DNA of 64,000 nt from CAXXOK01 sp963675925. GTDB lineage: Bacteria > Bacillota > Clostridia > Christensenellales > Aristaeellaceae. Positions 44,339 to 53,610 of the stretch are shown piece by piece. Position 1 is the first letter of the stretch. Each line of letters opens with the position of its first letter. The position numbers were made by a program, and so were the translations under genes. The stretch spans positions 248,001 to 312,000 of the forward strand of contig CAXXIB010000003.1 of NCBI GenBank assembly GCA_963675925.2. The letters are read 5' to 3'. Below the pieces are notes generated by a model, which searched no databases, was not told the origin of the DNA, and saw nothing but the letters and a program-made list of their open reading frames with translations.

Positions 44339-45151
44339 ATGAAAATCGGGTTTATCGGCGCGGGCAATATGGCCAGTGCGATCATTGCAGGGCTGATTCA
44401 AGCAAAGTTTGTTGCAGCAGAAGACATCGGTGTTTTCGATGTCTCCCAAAAGCAAATGCAAACGGTATCGGAACGCTATGGTGTGCTTGCCGCGGCATCG
44501 CAGGATGCACTGATTCAGCAATGCGAGTTTATTGTACTCGCCGTAAAACCGGTATATATGAACGATGTACTCACAAAGGCATCACCGCAGGCCAAGGGGA
44601 AGAAATTCGTCTCCATTGCAGCGGGATGGACGGTCGCCATGCTGCAAAACGCGCTGGATGAGCCTTCTGCTTCCGTCCTTCGCTGTATGCCCAATACACC
44701 GCTGATGGTGGGGGAAGGCTTTACGGCACTTTGTGATGATACCAGCTTTGCATCAGCTGATATGGACTATGTCAAAGCCTTGTTTGAAACCCTGGGCAAG
44801 GTCGCCGTGCTGCCGGAACGCCTGTTTGATGCCGTGGTTGCGGTCGCCGGCAGTGCACCGGCCTATGTGTTTGTATTTGTGGAAGCGCTGATTGATGCCG
44901 GCATCAAACTGGGCCTGCCCAGAGACATTGCTACCAAAGCCTGCGAGCAAACCGTACTTGGCTCGGCTAAACTGTTGATTGAAACAGGGGAACACCCCGC
45001 AAAACTCAAGGATATGGTCTGCTCTCCCGGGGGGACGACCATTGAAGCGATCGCATCGCTGGAACACAGTGGATTCCGCAATGCGATCATCCAAGCGGCT
45101 ACCGTGTGCGCTGATAAAAGCATGAAGCTTTCTCAGCAGCCCAAAGACTAA
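44339..45151 (+). CDS. proC: Pyrroline-5-carboxylate reductase
   Basis: ProC makes L-proline from pyrroline-5-carboxylate with NAD(P)H. The start at 44339 (AAAGGAAG upstream, one base after the rnfB stop) gives 270 residues and a clean MKIGFIGAGNMASAI nucleotide-binding N-terminus. Later motifs VLRCMPNTPLMVGEG and SPGGTT are typical. It sits in the rnf operon, which may link proline synthesis to the NADH supplied by Rnf (inference). Confidence 0.95.
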   Translation: MKIGFIGAGNMASAIIAGLIQAKFVAAEDIGVFDVSQKQMQTVSERYGVLAAASQDALIQQCEFIVLAVKPVYMNDVLTKASPQAKGKKFVSIAAGWTVAMLQNALDEPSASVLRCMPNTPLMVGEGFTALCDDTSFASADMDYVKALFETLGKVAVLPERLFDAVVAVAGSAPAYVFVFVEALIDAGIKLGLPRDIATKACEQTVLGSAKLLIETGEHPAKLKDMVCSPGGTTIEAIASLEHSGFRNAIIQAATVCADKSMKLSQQPKD

Positions 45152-45155
45152 CGAT

Positions 45156-45632
45156 ATGGCAGATACAATGCGAAACGTTCAGATATATACCGATGGTGCG
45201 TGCTCAGGTAACCCGGGTCCGGGCGGCTGGGCCGCTATTTTAACCTTTAACGGCAAAGAAAAAGAACTATCCGGCAGCATGCCCAACACCACCAACAACC
45301 GCATGGAACTGTTTGCGGTTATCTCCGGTCTGGGCGCGCTGAAGGAACCTTGCAACGTGGAAGTCTATTCGGATTCTGCGTATGTGGTGAACGCGTTTAA
45401 CAAGAAATGGATCGACAAATGGCAGACCAACGGTTGGAAAACATCGGACAAGAAGCCGGTGGAAAACGAAGACCTTTGGAAGTTGCTGCTCCAGATTATC
45501 AAAATTAAGAAACACGATGTGAAATACATTAAAGTGAAAGGCCATGCCGATCATCCGCAGAATATACGCTGCGACACACTGGCAAAAGATGCAATTACAG
45601 CATATCGCAAGTCAAACGGGATGGCCGAATAA
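45156..45632 (+). CDS. rnhA: Ribonuclease HI
   Basis: This 158-residue RNase H cleaves RNA in RNA-DNA hybrids. Catalytic acids are visible in YTDGACSGN, RMEL, SDSAYVV and RCDTLAK. The protein is of usual length and starts four bases after proC, so it is probably the last gene of the rnf transcript. No clear terminator follows. Confidence 0.95.
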   Translation: MADTMRNVQIYTDGACSGNPGPGGWAAILTFNGKEKELSGSMPNTTNNRMELFAVISGLGALKEPCNVEVYSDSAYVVNAFNKKWIDKWQTNGWKTSDKKPVENEDLWKLLLQIIKIKKHDVKYIKVKGHADHPQNIRCDTLAKDAITAYRKSNGMAE

Positions 45633-45700
45633 GTCATAAAATGTGTAGCACAGACTGCATATATTTCTAATTATTACAAACTGAATATCTCGTAATCCGA

Positions 45701-45729
45701 CTGGACAAAAGGGATTGTCTATGCTACAA
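45701..45729 (+). promoter_or_regulatory. Promoter of the SpoIID/SH3 gene
   Basis: TGGACA (45701-45706), a 17-bp spacer and TACAAT (45724-45729), about 40 bases before the start. Confidence 0.65.
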
Positions 45730-45769
45730 TTTCAATAGTTACGGAAGTGTTAACTGTTGGAGTGATTTA

Positions 45770-48700
45770 ATGCTCAGATTGTTACGAGGCATAATAATTG
45801 CAGCCCTGATTGCAGGATTGCTCTTTTTCACATACGCCAGTGCAGATACGCTTTCTAATGTATCGGTCAATTCCGCGCCCCTTGTTACCCAGTCTTCCTC
45901 GATGGATGGCATGGTGCGCGTCTATTTGTCCTCTCTAGGCAGCCCCAGCTCACTTTCGCTGACGATATCGGGGAGCTACTCCCTTAGCGACGGAACTAAC
46001 CTGTCCAATGGGGAAACGCTTACGGTATCCTTCAACAGCTCAAACGGAAGTCTAACGCTGAAGCGCAACGGCACATCCTACTCCATGGGCAAGTCGTTTA
46101 CGCTTAGGCGTCATTCCACAACCGGGTCCAACGGCATCAAGATCGCCCAGGCGCGAAAATCAGGCAATCTCTATCCGGGCGATTTGCAGTTTAAAGCAGT
46201 TTCATCCGGCGGGAGCTATAAGCTGTACACCATTGCGCATATCTATATAGAAAACTATCTTTACGGTGTTCTGCCGTACGAAATGGGTTCCAGCGCACCG
46301 ATGGAAGCCTTGAAAGCACAGGCTGTCGCAGCAAGAACCTACACCGTACGCATGATGAACGCGCGTAAATCTTCGCTATACGATGTGGTAGATACCACCG
46401 GTGACCAAACCTATAACGGTACGCCAACGAGTGCAACCAACTGCAACACGGCGGTTGACCGCACCAAGGGTATCATTCTGAAAAACGGCTCTTCCTTTAC
46501 GGCGACCTATTACTCATCATCCAACGGCGGGCAGACCGAATCGATTAAAAACGCATGGGGATCGTCTGGCTACAGCTATTTGGATGTTCATGATGATCCG
46601 TTTGACTATGCCAACCCCAGCAGCGTAGTACGGCAGGCGACTGTGTATAAAAACGCATCCAGCTCCTACAACAATGCAAGCTTGATGACGCTATTACAGA
46701 AAAAAGCTGTATCACTGTTGAGTGCGGCCGGGTATAAAGCAACCAGTGCCAATACCACAGTCCTTACCGTAGATAATATTACGCCGACTTCACCCAAGTA
46801 CAGCTCGCCGAGTAAGCTCTATACCAAAATGGACTTTACCTTGACCGTATCGACCTACAATGCAAGCAATACAAAGGTGTCCATCAGTACCACGGTGACC
46901 TGTGATATATTCAACGAGCTGGAAAGCATGCTCACCATGAGCATTCAGTCCGGAAGCAACGAGCTTTGGTCGGTTGTGAAAAACTCTAGCTCCTTTGCTC
47001 TGCAAGCCAGACGGTATGGCCACGGCATCGGCATGAGCCAGCGCGGCGCGATGTATATGGGTCAGCTTGGCTTCAGCTATGATGAAATTCTGGGATTTTA
47101 CTATGTCGGCAGTAAACGGGTCGGTTGTACGTTTACCAATACCATTTTGTCGGCGAACTCATCCGAGGTCATCACGACGGATGAAGACCCGGTTTCCACG
47201 GATGACGATAGCGGGATTCGTGGCATTGTTGCCCTTGGGAACGGCTCACAGCTTGCCATCCGTAATGCACAATCGACAACCGCTGATATATTAACCGTCA
47301 TTGATAACGCAACGCCGGTAACGGTGCTGGTGAACTTAGGATCTTACTGTAAAATTAAATACGGAAGCATTGTTGGCTATGTTCCCACCAGTGCGTTAAC
47401 CATTGTCGGTACTGCGCCAAGCAGCGATGATACCTCCGTATCCAGCATTGCCGGGTATGCTGTGGTTACATCGTCCAGCTACTTAAACCTGCGCCAGTCC
47501 GGCAGCTATTCGGCAAAGATTCTGTCCACAGCACGCGGCGGTGCCATATTGACGGTGCTGGAACAGGGAAGCGAATGGGCGAAAATACAATATGGCAAGC
47601 TAACAGCTTATGCCGCGACCGATTTCCTGGATTTCTCTAAAGACTATCCTGAAACTATATCACAAACCGACCCGGGAAGTGGAACAGACGATGCGCTGTC
47701 TGCAATCGTAGCCACCAAAGTCGGGTCTCTCAACATGCGCCAGCAAGCCAAAGCGGGCAGTACCGTGCTGACCACCATCCCGCAGGGAGCAACGGTTGCC
47801 GTAACAGATCGCGGAAGCACCTGGAGTGCTGTACGGTATTACGAATACAGCGGTTTTGTGATGACGGAGTTTTTATCGTTTGACGGCGCAAGTGCTCCGC
47901 AGGACGATGCGCAAACACAGGACCAGTATGCCAAGGTGACAACCAAGTCCGGGTCGCTCAACCTTCGCCAGCAGCCCAAGGCTGGCAGCGCGATCTACAA
48001 GACCATTCCGCAGTTTGCGATTATTACCGTTCATTCCATGAACAGCAGCTGGAGCCATGTGACATACGACAGTACGACTGGCTATGTCATGACAGCCTTT
48101 TTAACGGTGGTTGATGCATCCGAAGCGGAAAATCAACCGGACCCGGAGGAGCAGCCGGAGGACCCGGCGGCCGGAGATTCCGATGAACCCGGTACTGATG
48201 GTCCGACCGCCGTTGTTTCCACGGCATCCGGGTCACTGAACCTGCGGTTTGATGCCCTGCCAGGCAGCCGTGTACTGATTCGTATACCGCAGGGGACGAC
48301 TATCCCGGTGTTGCAAAAGATGAACACCTGGACGTATACAAAGTATCAGGATCAGTTCGGTTATGTGATGAACACATATCTTACATTTTCCGGCAGCGGA
48401 GATACGACTGGGAATGCAGGCGATGCCATACCGGCGACCGTCAATACGGTTTCTGGCTCGCTCAACCTGCGCAAAGAGCCGTACGGACGTGTGTTGGTGA
48501 CCATTCCGCAGAATGCCGCCGTCAGTGTTTACCAAAAAGGGACCTCGTGGAGTTACCTTGCCTATAACAATGTTAACGGATACGTGATGACGCAGTACCT
48601 GTCCTTTGATCCGACAGGCACACCGTCTACCGGAGATCAGACTGCAGACGATAACGATACACCGGCTGCCGGAGACAGTGCTACGGTTGTTTTGGAGACG

Positions 48701-50347
48701 GGGTCGCTGAACCTGCGGGCCAGCAAGTCTGATACAGCAGAGGTACTGACGACCATACCCGGTAACACCGTTGTTACGCTGATGAGCTATGATAGCGATT
48801 GGTGCAAGGTAAGTCATGGCGCGTATCAGGGGTATGTACAAAGCAAGTTCTTGAACTTTGATGCGCAAGCTGAACCCACGCCGTCGCCAACGGCGACGCA
48901 GCCACCAAGCGTGCTCACGGCCTGGGTGAATACACCAGAGGGCTCGCTCAATATGCGCAATGTGCCAAGCGGCAGAGTGACCACAGCCATACCGCAATAT
49001 GCCGAAGTGACAGTATTATCAGGGTTCACCGAAACCTGGTGTAAAACGCAATATGGCAGCTATATAGGCTATACCATGACCAAGTACCTGACAACCACCA
49101 AGCCGAAGCAAGACCCTTACGCGGTAAAAGCCTGGGTGAAAACGCCTAATGACGGCTCCCTTAACTTGCGTACAGTTCCTAGCGGCAAGGTGATTACAGT
49201 CATGCCACAGCATGCACAGGTCACGGTGCTGACGGATATCAGCGACACCTGGTGTCAAACGCAATACGGTGATCAGACAGGGTATACCATGTCGCAATAT
49301 CTGACAACAGAAGAGCCCGGTACGACAGCAACTCCCAGCGCAACACCGGCACCGACCACACAGGCGGAACAACTGTTTGCATGGGTGAAGACGCCTGATG
49401 ATGGATCGCTGAACCTTCGCACCAAGCCCAATGGCAGTGTGCTGCTAACCATACCGCAAAACGCACAGGTAACCGTGCTGACGGATATCAGCGATACCTG
49501 GTGTAAAACACAGTATGGTTCAACCGTCGGCTATACGGTATCAAAATACCTGACGGCAAAAGAACCGGAGCTGACGCCTGCACCGGAGAAACCCGATACT
49601 ACTGATGCTACTGGCACAACAGCGTGGGTGAGCACACCGGATGACGGTTCCCTCAACCTTCGCAGCAAGCCCAATGGCAATGTGCTGCTGACCATACCGC
49701 AGTACGCGCAGGTGGCCGTGCTTACTGACCTTTCCAATACATGGTGTAAAACCCAGTACAACAGCATAACGGGGTATGCAGTATCGAAATACCTGACAAC
49801 GAAAAAACCCAGCGAAGAACCGAAGGCTGATACACCTGCCGGCACGCAAACTGGGGTGACTGCCTGGGTCATTACACCGGAAGGGTCGCTCAACCTGCGG
49901 TCTGAGCCTAACGGGGATGTGCTGACGACCATACCGCAGTATGCACAGGTCTCGGTACTATCCGGCTTGAAAGATACCTGGGCTAAAACCAAGTACAATA
50001 ATATTGTCGGCTATACGGTATCGAAGTACTTGTCCACATCCAAGCCGAGCCAAACCACCGCGTCAACACCTGCGCCGACAGCAGCGCCAAGCACCGGTGA
50101 GAAAAAAACACTGGATCCGACTTTGCAGACTGTGAGCAAGAAGACAGTCGTCTATATACGGCCGGCTGCAGGGCAGGCTACGCTGAAACTGTATGATGAA
50201 TGCAAAGAAAGCGCAAAAGTGCTGGAAAGCATGCCGGAAAGCAGCGAGGTAGAAGTGCTGCAAGCCGGTTCGGTTTGGTGTGAGGTACGCTATGAAAATC
50301 AGCAGGGCTACTGCCTGCGTGATGGGCTTTCCTTCTTTGAAGACTAA
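45770..50347 (+). CDS. SpoIID/LytB-domain protein with 13 SH3-like repeats
   Basis: This 1525-residue secreted protein starts with a signal peptide or anchor (MLRLLRGIIIAALIAGLLF...). The SpoIID/LytB domain (about 90-450) carries YLYGVLPYEMGSSAPMEALKAQAVAARTYT, DTTGDQTYNG and GHGIGMSQRGA. In SpoIID this domain is a lytic glycan-cleaving enzyme active on denuded peptidoglycan. Thirteen SH3-like repeats follow from about residue 480, each with ..GSLNLR..P....V...IP....V.VL......W.K..Y....GY....YL. Repeats 8-12 are much more alike than the rest, and Thr-Pro linkers separate several. These probably bind wall polymers. SpoIID is usually about 340 residues, so this is an unusually large form. GGAG lies before the ATG. 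Confidence 0.9.
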   Translation: MLRLLRGIIIAALIAGLLFFTYASADTLSNVSVNSAPLVTQSSSMDGMVRVYLSSLGSPSSLSLTISGSYSLSDGTNLSNGETLTVSFNSSNGSLTLKRNGTSYSMGKSFTLRRHSTTGSNGIKIAQARKSGNLYPGDLQFKAVSSGGSYKLYTIAHIYIENYLYGVLPYEMGSSAPMEALKAQAVAARTYTVRMMNARKSSLYDVVDTTGDQTYNGTPTSATNCNTAVDRTKGIILKNGSSFTATYYSSSNGGQTESIKNAWGSSGYSYLDVHDDPFDYANPSSVVRQATVYKNASSSYNNASLMTLLQKKAVSLLSAAGYKATSANTTVLTVDNITPTSPKYSSPSKLYTKMDFTLTVSTYNASNTKVSISTTVTCDIFNELESMLTMSIQSGSNELWSVVKNSSSFALQARRYGHGIGMSQRGAMYMGQLGFSYDEILGFYYVGSKRVGCTFTNTILSANSSEVITTDEDPVSTDDDSGIRGIVALGNGSQLAIRNAQSTTADILTVIDNATPVTVLVNLGSYCKIKYGSIVGYVPTSALTIVGTAPSSDDTSVSSIAGYAVVTSSSYLNLRQSGSYSAKILSTARGGAILTVLEQGSEWAKIQYGKLTAYAATDFLDFSKDYPETISQTDPGSGTDDALSAIVATKVGSLNMRQQAKAGSTVLTTIPQGATVAVTDRGSTWSAVRYYEYSGFVMTEFLSFDGASAPQDDAQTQDQYAKVTTKSGSLNLRQQPKAGSAIYKTIPQFAIITVHSMNSSWSHVTYDSTTGYVMTAFLTVVDASEAENQPDPEEQPEDPAAGDSDEPGTDGPTAVVSTASGSLNLRFDALPGSRVLIRIPQGTTIPVLQKMNTWTYTKYQDQFGYVMNTYLTFSGSGDTTGNAGDAIPATVNTVSGSLNLRKEPYGRVLVTIPQNAAVSVYQKGTSWSYLAYNNVNGYVMTQYLSFDPTGTPSTGDQTADDNDTPAAGDSATVVLETGSLNLRASKSDTAEVLTTIPGNTVVTLMSYDSDWCKVSHGAYQGYVQSKFLNFDAQAEPTPSPTATQPPSVLTAWVNTPEGSLNMRNVPSGRVTTAIPQYAEVTVLSGFTETWCKTQYGSYIGYTMTKYLTTTKPKQDPYAVKAWVKTPNDGSLNLRTVPSGKVITVMPQHAQVTVLTDISDTWCQTQYGDQTGYTMSQYLTTEEPGTTATPSATPAPTTQAEQLFAWVKTPDDGSLNLRTKPNGSVLLTIPQNAQVTVLTDISDTWCKTQYGSTVGYTVSKYLTAKEPELTPAPEKPDTTDATGTTAWVSTPDDGSLNLRSKPNGNVLLTIPQYAQVAVLTDLSNTWCKTQYNSITGYAVSKYLTTKKPSEEPKADTPAGTQTGVTAWVITPEGSLNLRSEPNGDVLTTIPQYAQVSVLSGLKDTWAKTKYNNIVGYTVSKYLSTSKPSQTTASTPAPTAAPSTGEKKTLDPTLQTVSKKTVVYIRPAAGQATLKLYDECKESAKVLESMPESSEVEVLQAGSVWCEVRYENQQGYCLRDGLSFFED
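47211..50340 (+). repeat. Coding tandem repeats: 13 SH3-like units
   Basis: Units of about 180-260 bases encode SH3-like modules in the SpoIID gene. Units 8-12 (about 48915-50040) share long nearly identical stretches, such as CGCAATACGGCA/CCATACCGCAGTA-type segments, which indicates recent duplication. Confidence 0.8.
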
Positions 50348-51086
50348 TGTAGACGTTCGCCCGGACGAACGTGTTGAAGATTTGCAGAATCACGGCTTAT
50401 TCATTCTGCAAAAAAAGCAAGGCTTCCGTTTTGGTATGGATTCTATTCTGCTGAAAGACTTCGTGCGAATCAAACCCAATGAACATATCGCAGATCTTGG
50501 AACAGGGTCTGCGATTTTGCCGATACTTTTAAGTCAAAAACAGCAGACCGCACAGTTTTCAGCCTTTGAATGGCAAGCAGACATTGCCGAAATGGCGGTA
50601 CGCAGCGTTACGATGAATAATTTGGAGAGCAGGATATCCGTGTTCTGTGATGATCTGCGCATTGCACCCGATACCATAGGCAAAGCAAGTGTGCAGGTCG
50701 TTGTTTGCAATCCTCCCTACGGAAAAAAGAATACGATTTTGCTCAATCAAACAGAAAACAAGCGTTTATCCCGACATGAAACCGATTGTGAAATTGATGA
50801 TATTGCCAAGACAGCTGCAACTTTGCTAAAAAACCAGGGTCGTTTCTACCTGGTATTTCCGGCACAGCGGCTGCTTGAATTGCTTGATTGTATGCGCAAA
50901 CACCGCCTGGAACCCAAGCGGGTGCGTATGATTTGCGGCAAAGCCAGCAAAGCGCCGTATTTATTTCTGGTGGAAGGCATCAAGAATGCAAGCCCTATGC
51001 TGCATTGGCTGCCACCGCTGATTGTTCATCATGAAGACGGAACCGAAACAGAAGAAATTAAGCAGATTTATACTAGCGACCGATAA
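50322..51086 (+). CDS. TrmN6-like tRNA methyltransferase
   Basis: This protein has about 254 residues and belongs to the class I SAM-dependent N6-adenine methyltransferases (TrmN6/YfiC type). DLGTGSAILPILL is the SAM motif, and the catalytic NPPY is in VVCNPPYGKKN. It should methylate a tRNA adenine. The start is uncertain: the ATG at 50322, inside the end of the SpoIID gene, fits the family's ERVEDLQNHGL spacing, whereas earlier codons (50292) would overlap more. Its stop overlaps the convergent psuG by 14 bases. Confidence 0.85.
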   Translation: MGFPSLKTNVDVRPDERVEDLQNHGLFILQKKQGFRFGMDSILLKDFVRIKPNEHIADLGTGSAILPILLSQKQQTAQFSAFEWQADIAEMAVRSVTMNNLESRISVFCDDLRIAPDTIGKASVQVVVCNPPYGKKNTILLNQTENKRLSRHETDCEIDDIAKTAATLLKNQGRFYLVFPAQRLLELLDCMRKHRLEPKRVRMICGKASKAPYLFLVEGIKNASPMLHWLPPLIVHHEDGTETEEIKQIYTSDR

Positions 51087-51996
51087 GGTTGCAGTATTCT
51101 GCCGCAATCTTCGCAGCCAAGGCTGCATTGCTTAAGACCAGCTGAATATTCGCGTCTAACGATTGTCCGTGTGTAAGTTCCTTCACGGTTTCCAAAAGGA
51201 ACGGTGTGATGGCTTTCCCACGGATATTGTTATCATCGGCCATTTGCAAGGCGGTATGAATGGCTTTATCCATTACATCTTCAGGCATGGCATAGTCCGG
51301 TGAAATAGGATTGGCGATCACCATACCGCCATGTAGGCCGCAAGCGTATTTGGCCAGCATGCTCAGGGCTATATCCAGTGGCGTGTCCATGCGAGCATCG
51401 ACAGAAAATCCGCTTTTGCGGCAATAAAATGCCGGAAGTTCATCGGTTTGATATCCGAGTACAGGCACACCTTTGGTTTCTAAGTATTCCAGCGTCAAAC
51501 CGATGTCGAGGATGGATTTAGGGCCTGCACATACGACTGTGACATCGGTCGTTGCCAGCTCCTCAAGATCGGCTGATATGTCCATGCTTGTTTCTGCGCC
51601 GCGGTGCACGCCACCGATGCCTCCGGTTGCAAACACTTTAATACCGGCCATTTGCGCGGCAATCATGGTGGCGGCAACGGTCGTAGCACCGCTAATGTTT
51701 TTAGAAAGCAGGACAGGCAAATCTCTGCGACTGGCTTTGATAATATCCGTTCCGGTTCTACCAAGGTATTCGATCTGTTCCTGATCGATTCCGACCGTGA
51801 GCACACCTTTGATAATGGCAATGGTGGCGGGTACAGCACCGCTGTTTCGTACAGTTTGCTCAACCAACAAAGCAGTTTCTACATTCTGTGGATACGGCAT
51901 GCCATGAGAAATGATGGTTGATTCCAGCGCGACGACCGGGCGGTTTTCCCGGATTGCTTTTGTGACTTCCTCGGAGATTTGCAAATACGGATTCAT
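51073..51996 (-). CDS. psuG: Pseudouridine-5'-phosphate glycosidase
   Basis: PsuG splits pseudouridine 5'-phosphate into uracil and ribose 5-phosphate. The 307-residue protein has the family blocks ALESTIISHGMPYPQN, GTDIIKASRRDLP, TGGIGGVHRGAE and DTPLDIA. AAGGAG lies before the ATG. It follows the kinase gene directly, so the two make the salvage route. Confidence 0.95.
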   Translation of the reverse strand: MNPYLQISEEVTKAIRENRPVVALESTIISHGMPYPQNVETALLVEQTVRNSGAVPATIAIIKGVLTVGIDQEQIEYLGRTGTDIIKASRRDLPVLLSKNISGATTVAATMIAAQMAGIKVFATGGIGGVHRGAETSMDISADLEELATTDVTVVCAGPKSILDIGLTLEYLETKGVPVLGYQTDELPAFYCRKSGFSVDARMDTPLDIALSMLAKYACGLHGGMVIANPISPDYAMPEDVMDKAIHTALQMADDNNIRGKAITPFLLETVKELTHGQSLDANIQLVLSNAALAAKIAAEYCNLIGR

Positions 51997-52026
51997 GATA
52001 AACTCCTTGTGTTTGTTATGTATTGC

Positions 52027-52929
52027 TCAATAGATAGCGATGGGGGAAAGCTGACCGGAGACGGATTCAACGGCCGTTGCTGTGATAGCGGCGGCAGCCA
52101 GCGCGCTAAGCAGTATAGTTTTCGGGTTATCGCCGGATAGTATACCAGCAAAAGCCGCAGCGCTGAATGCATCGCCACAGCCATTTGTATTGGCTGTTTT
52201 CACAGGGAATGCGGGTTGTATGATTTGCTCGTTTTGACCGGAGAGAAACGCGCCGCCGGCGCCAAGGGTAATGAGAACCCATTGGATGCCGAGCGCATGA
52301 AACCGGTTTGCCGCATGATGCAGCGAGTGTATATCGCTCGTGATGTCACATTGCAGCAAGGCCTTGGCCTCGCGCAGGTTTGTGTTAAGCGCATGCAGGC
52401 GGGGGAGTATTCCAACTAGCTTTTCCGCTTTGCTGACGGATACGGAATCCGCAAGAAGCGGCGCTTTGCACTCTTTGGCTAAAAACGCCACAGAGTGTGC
52501 GGGGATGTTGGTATCGAGTACCACCGCATCGCAGGCGTTAAGGGTTTGTAAGTGGCCTGCAATGAAATCCGGCGTGATATCCTTACAAATCGCCATATCA
52601 TTCACGGCCACAGACATATCGCCGGTCGGATCGTTTACGGCTATATAATAGGGAGAAGTTCCGGACGCAGCAATAAGGCAGCCATCGGTTAAAACGCCTG
52701 CGGATTTTGTATGTTCAAGCATGGATAGTGCAAAAGGATCGTTGCCAAAAGCAGCGAAAAGCTGAACAGTTTGCGTCAGTCTTGCCAGGTTTTCTGCAAT
52801 GTTTCGGCCAACGCCGCCAAAGCCAAACCGTACAGTGCCGGGGTTTGAATCGTGCACGATCAAAGGCTCTGCAGTGGTTGCAAAGACATCGGTACAACTG
52901 GCGCCGACAACGCCAAATCGCTTATGCAT
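52027..52929 (-). CDS. psuK: Pseudouridine kinase (PfkB family)
   Basis: This 300-residue PfkB-type kinase should phosphorylate pseudouridine, feeding PsuG. The C-terminal signature AANTNGCGDAFSAAAFAG-type motif is visible, with the catalytic Asp. The N-terminal GGVGRNIAENLARL segment is typical of PfkB proteins. The pseudouridine assignment rests on linkage to psuG; another ribokinase-like substrate cannot be excluded. GAGGATC lies before the ATG, 11 bp after the lexA stop. Confidence 0.88.
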   Translation of the reverse strand: MHKRFGVVGASCTDVFATTAEPLIVHDSNPGTVRFGFGGVGRNIAENLARLTQTVQLFAAFGNDPFALSMLEHTKSAGVLTDGCLIAASGTSPYYIAVNDPTGDMSVAVNDMAICKDITPDFIAGHLQTLNACDAVVLDTNIPAHSVAFLAKECKAPLLADSVSVSKAEKLVGILPRLHALNTNLREAKALLQCDITSDIHSLHHAANRFHALGIQWVLITLGAGGAFLSGQNEQIIQPAFPVKTANTNGCGDAFSAAAFAGILSGDNPKTILLSALAAAAITATAVESVSGQLSPIAIY

Positions 52930-52940
52930 GGTAACGATCC

Positions 52941-53543
52941 TCAGTACAGCCGGTACAGGGACACAACTTTGCCGAGGATGGTCACATGTTTGGTTAAAAT
53001 GGGGGACATGGTCGCATTTTCCGGCTGGAGGCGAATATACCCATCCTCCCGGTAGAAGCGTTTGACTGTGGCTTCATCGTCAATCATGGCGACAACGATA
53101 TCGCCGTTATTAGCTTCCTGCTGCTTCCTGACAACCACAAAGTCGCCGTCGTTGATGCCGGCCTCGATCATGCTCTCGCCGCGAACACCGAGGATATAAT
53201 GTTCTCCATCGCCAAGCAAAGCGTTGGGGATGGACATGTATTCTTCAATATTCTCACTGGCGAGTATTGGCGTGCCGGCCGTAACACGGCCTAGTACGGG
53301 CACAGTCACGGTATCGTTGGGCTGTACATCCAGCGGAAGCGAGATAGCGCGAGGCTTCATCGAATCCCGGGTAATCATACCACGGCGTTCCAGGCGTTTC
53401 AGGTGCGCATGCACCGTGGATGTTGACCGCAGTCCAGTTGCTTCGCAGATTTCGCGTACCGAAGGCGGGTAGCCCTTCGCTTTGACAACTTTTTTAATAT
53501 AGGCATAGATCTTATCCTGGCTTTCGCCGCGAGGATTGCTCAT
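52941..53543 (-). CDS. lexA: LexA repressor
   Basis: LexA represses the SOS regulon and cleaves itself when RecA is active. The 200-residue protein has a winged-helix DNA-binding N-terminus (PPSVREICEATGLRSTSTVHAHLKRL), the cleavage site Ala89-Gly90 in VTAGTP and the catalytic dyad Ser124 (GESM) and Lys161 (ATVKRF). The ATG at 53543 with AAGGAA nine bases upstream is preferred to a GTG at 53552. An SOS box lies upstream. Confidence 0.96.
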   Translation of the reverse strand: MSNPRGESQDKIYAYIKKVVKAKGYPPSVREICEATGLRSTSTVHAHLKRLERRGMITRDSMKPRAISLPLDVQPNDTVTVPVLGRVTAGTPILASENIEEYMSIPNALLGDGEHYILGVRGESMIEAGINDGDFVVVRKQQEANNGDIVVAMIDDEATVKRFYREDGYIRLQPENATMSPILTKHVTILGKVVSLYRLY

Positions 53544-53559
53544 ACCGATCACTTCCTTG

Positions 53560-53573
53560 CAAACATATGTTCT
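53560..53573. promoter_or_regulatory. LexA operator (SOS box)
   Basis: CAAACATATGTTCT fits the Firmicutes consensus CGAAC-N4-GTTCG well (minus strand GAACATATGTTTG). It lies at the predicted transcription start of lexA, so the gene is probably autoregulated. Confidence 0.85.
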
Positions 53574-53579
53574 TACTCT

Positions 53580-53608
53580 AGCATATCACACAAATGAGGT
53601 GTTTACAA
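53580..53608 (-). promoter_or_regulatory. lexA promoter
   Basis: TTGTAA (53603-53608), a 17-bp spacer and TATGCT (53580-53585) on the minus strand, directly upstream of the SOS box and just before the recombinase stop. Confidence 0.75.
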
Positions 53609-53610
53609 GG

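Noticed and set aside
50280..50321. Longer N-terminus of the TrmN6-like protein
   Set aside because: It overlaps the SpoIID gene further, and family homology begins near the ATG at 50322; the start remains uncertain.
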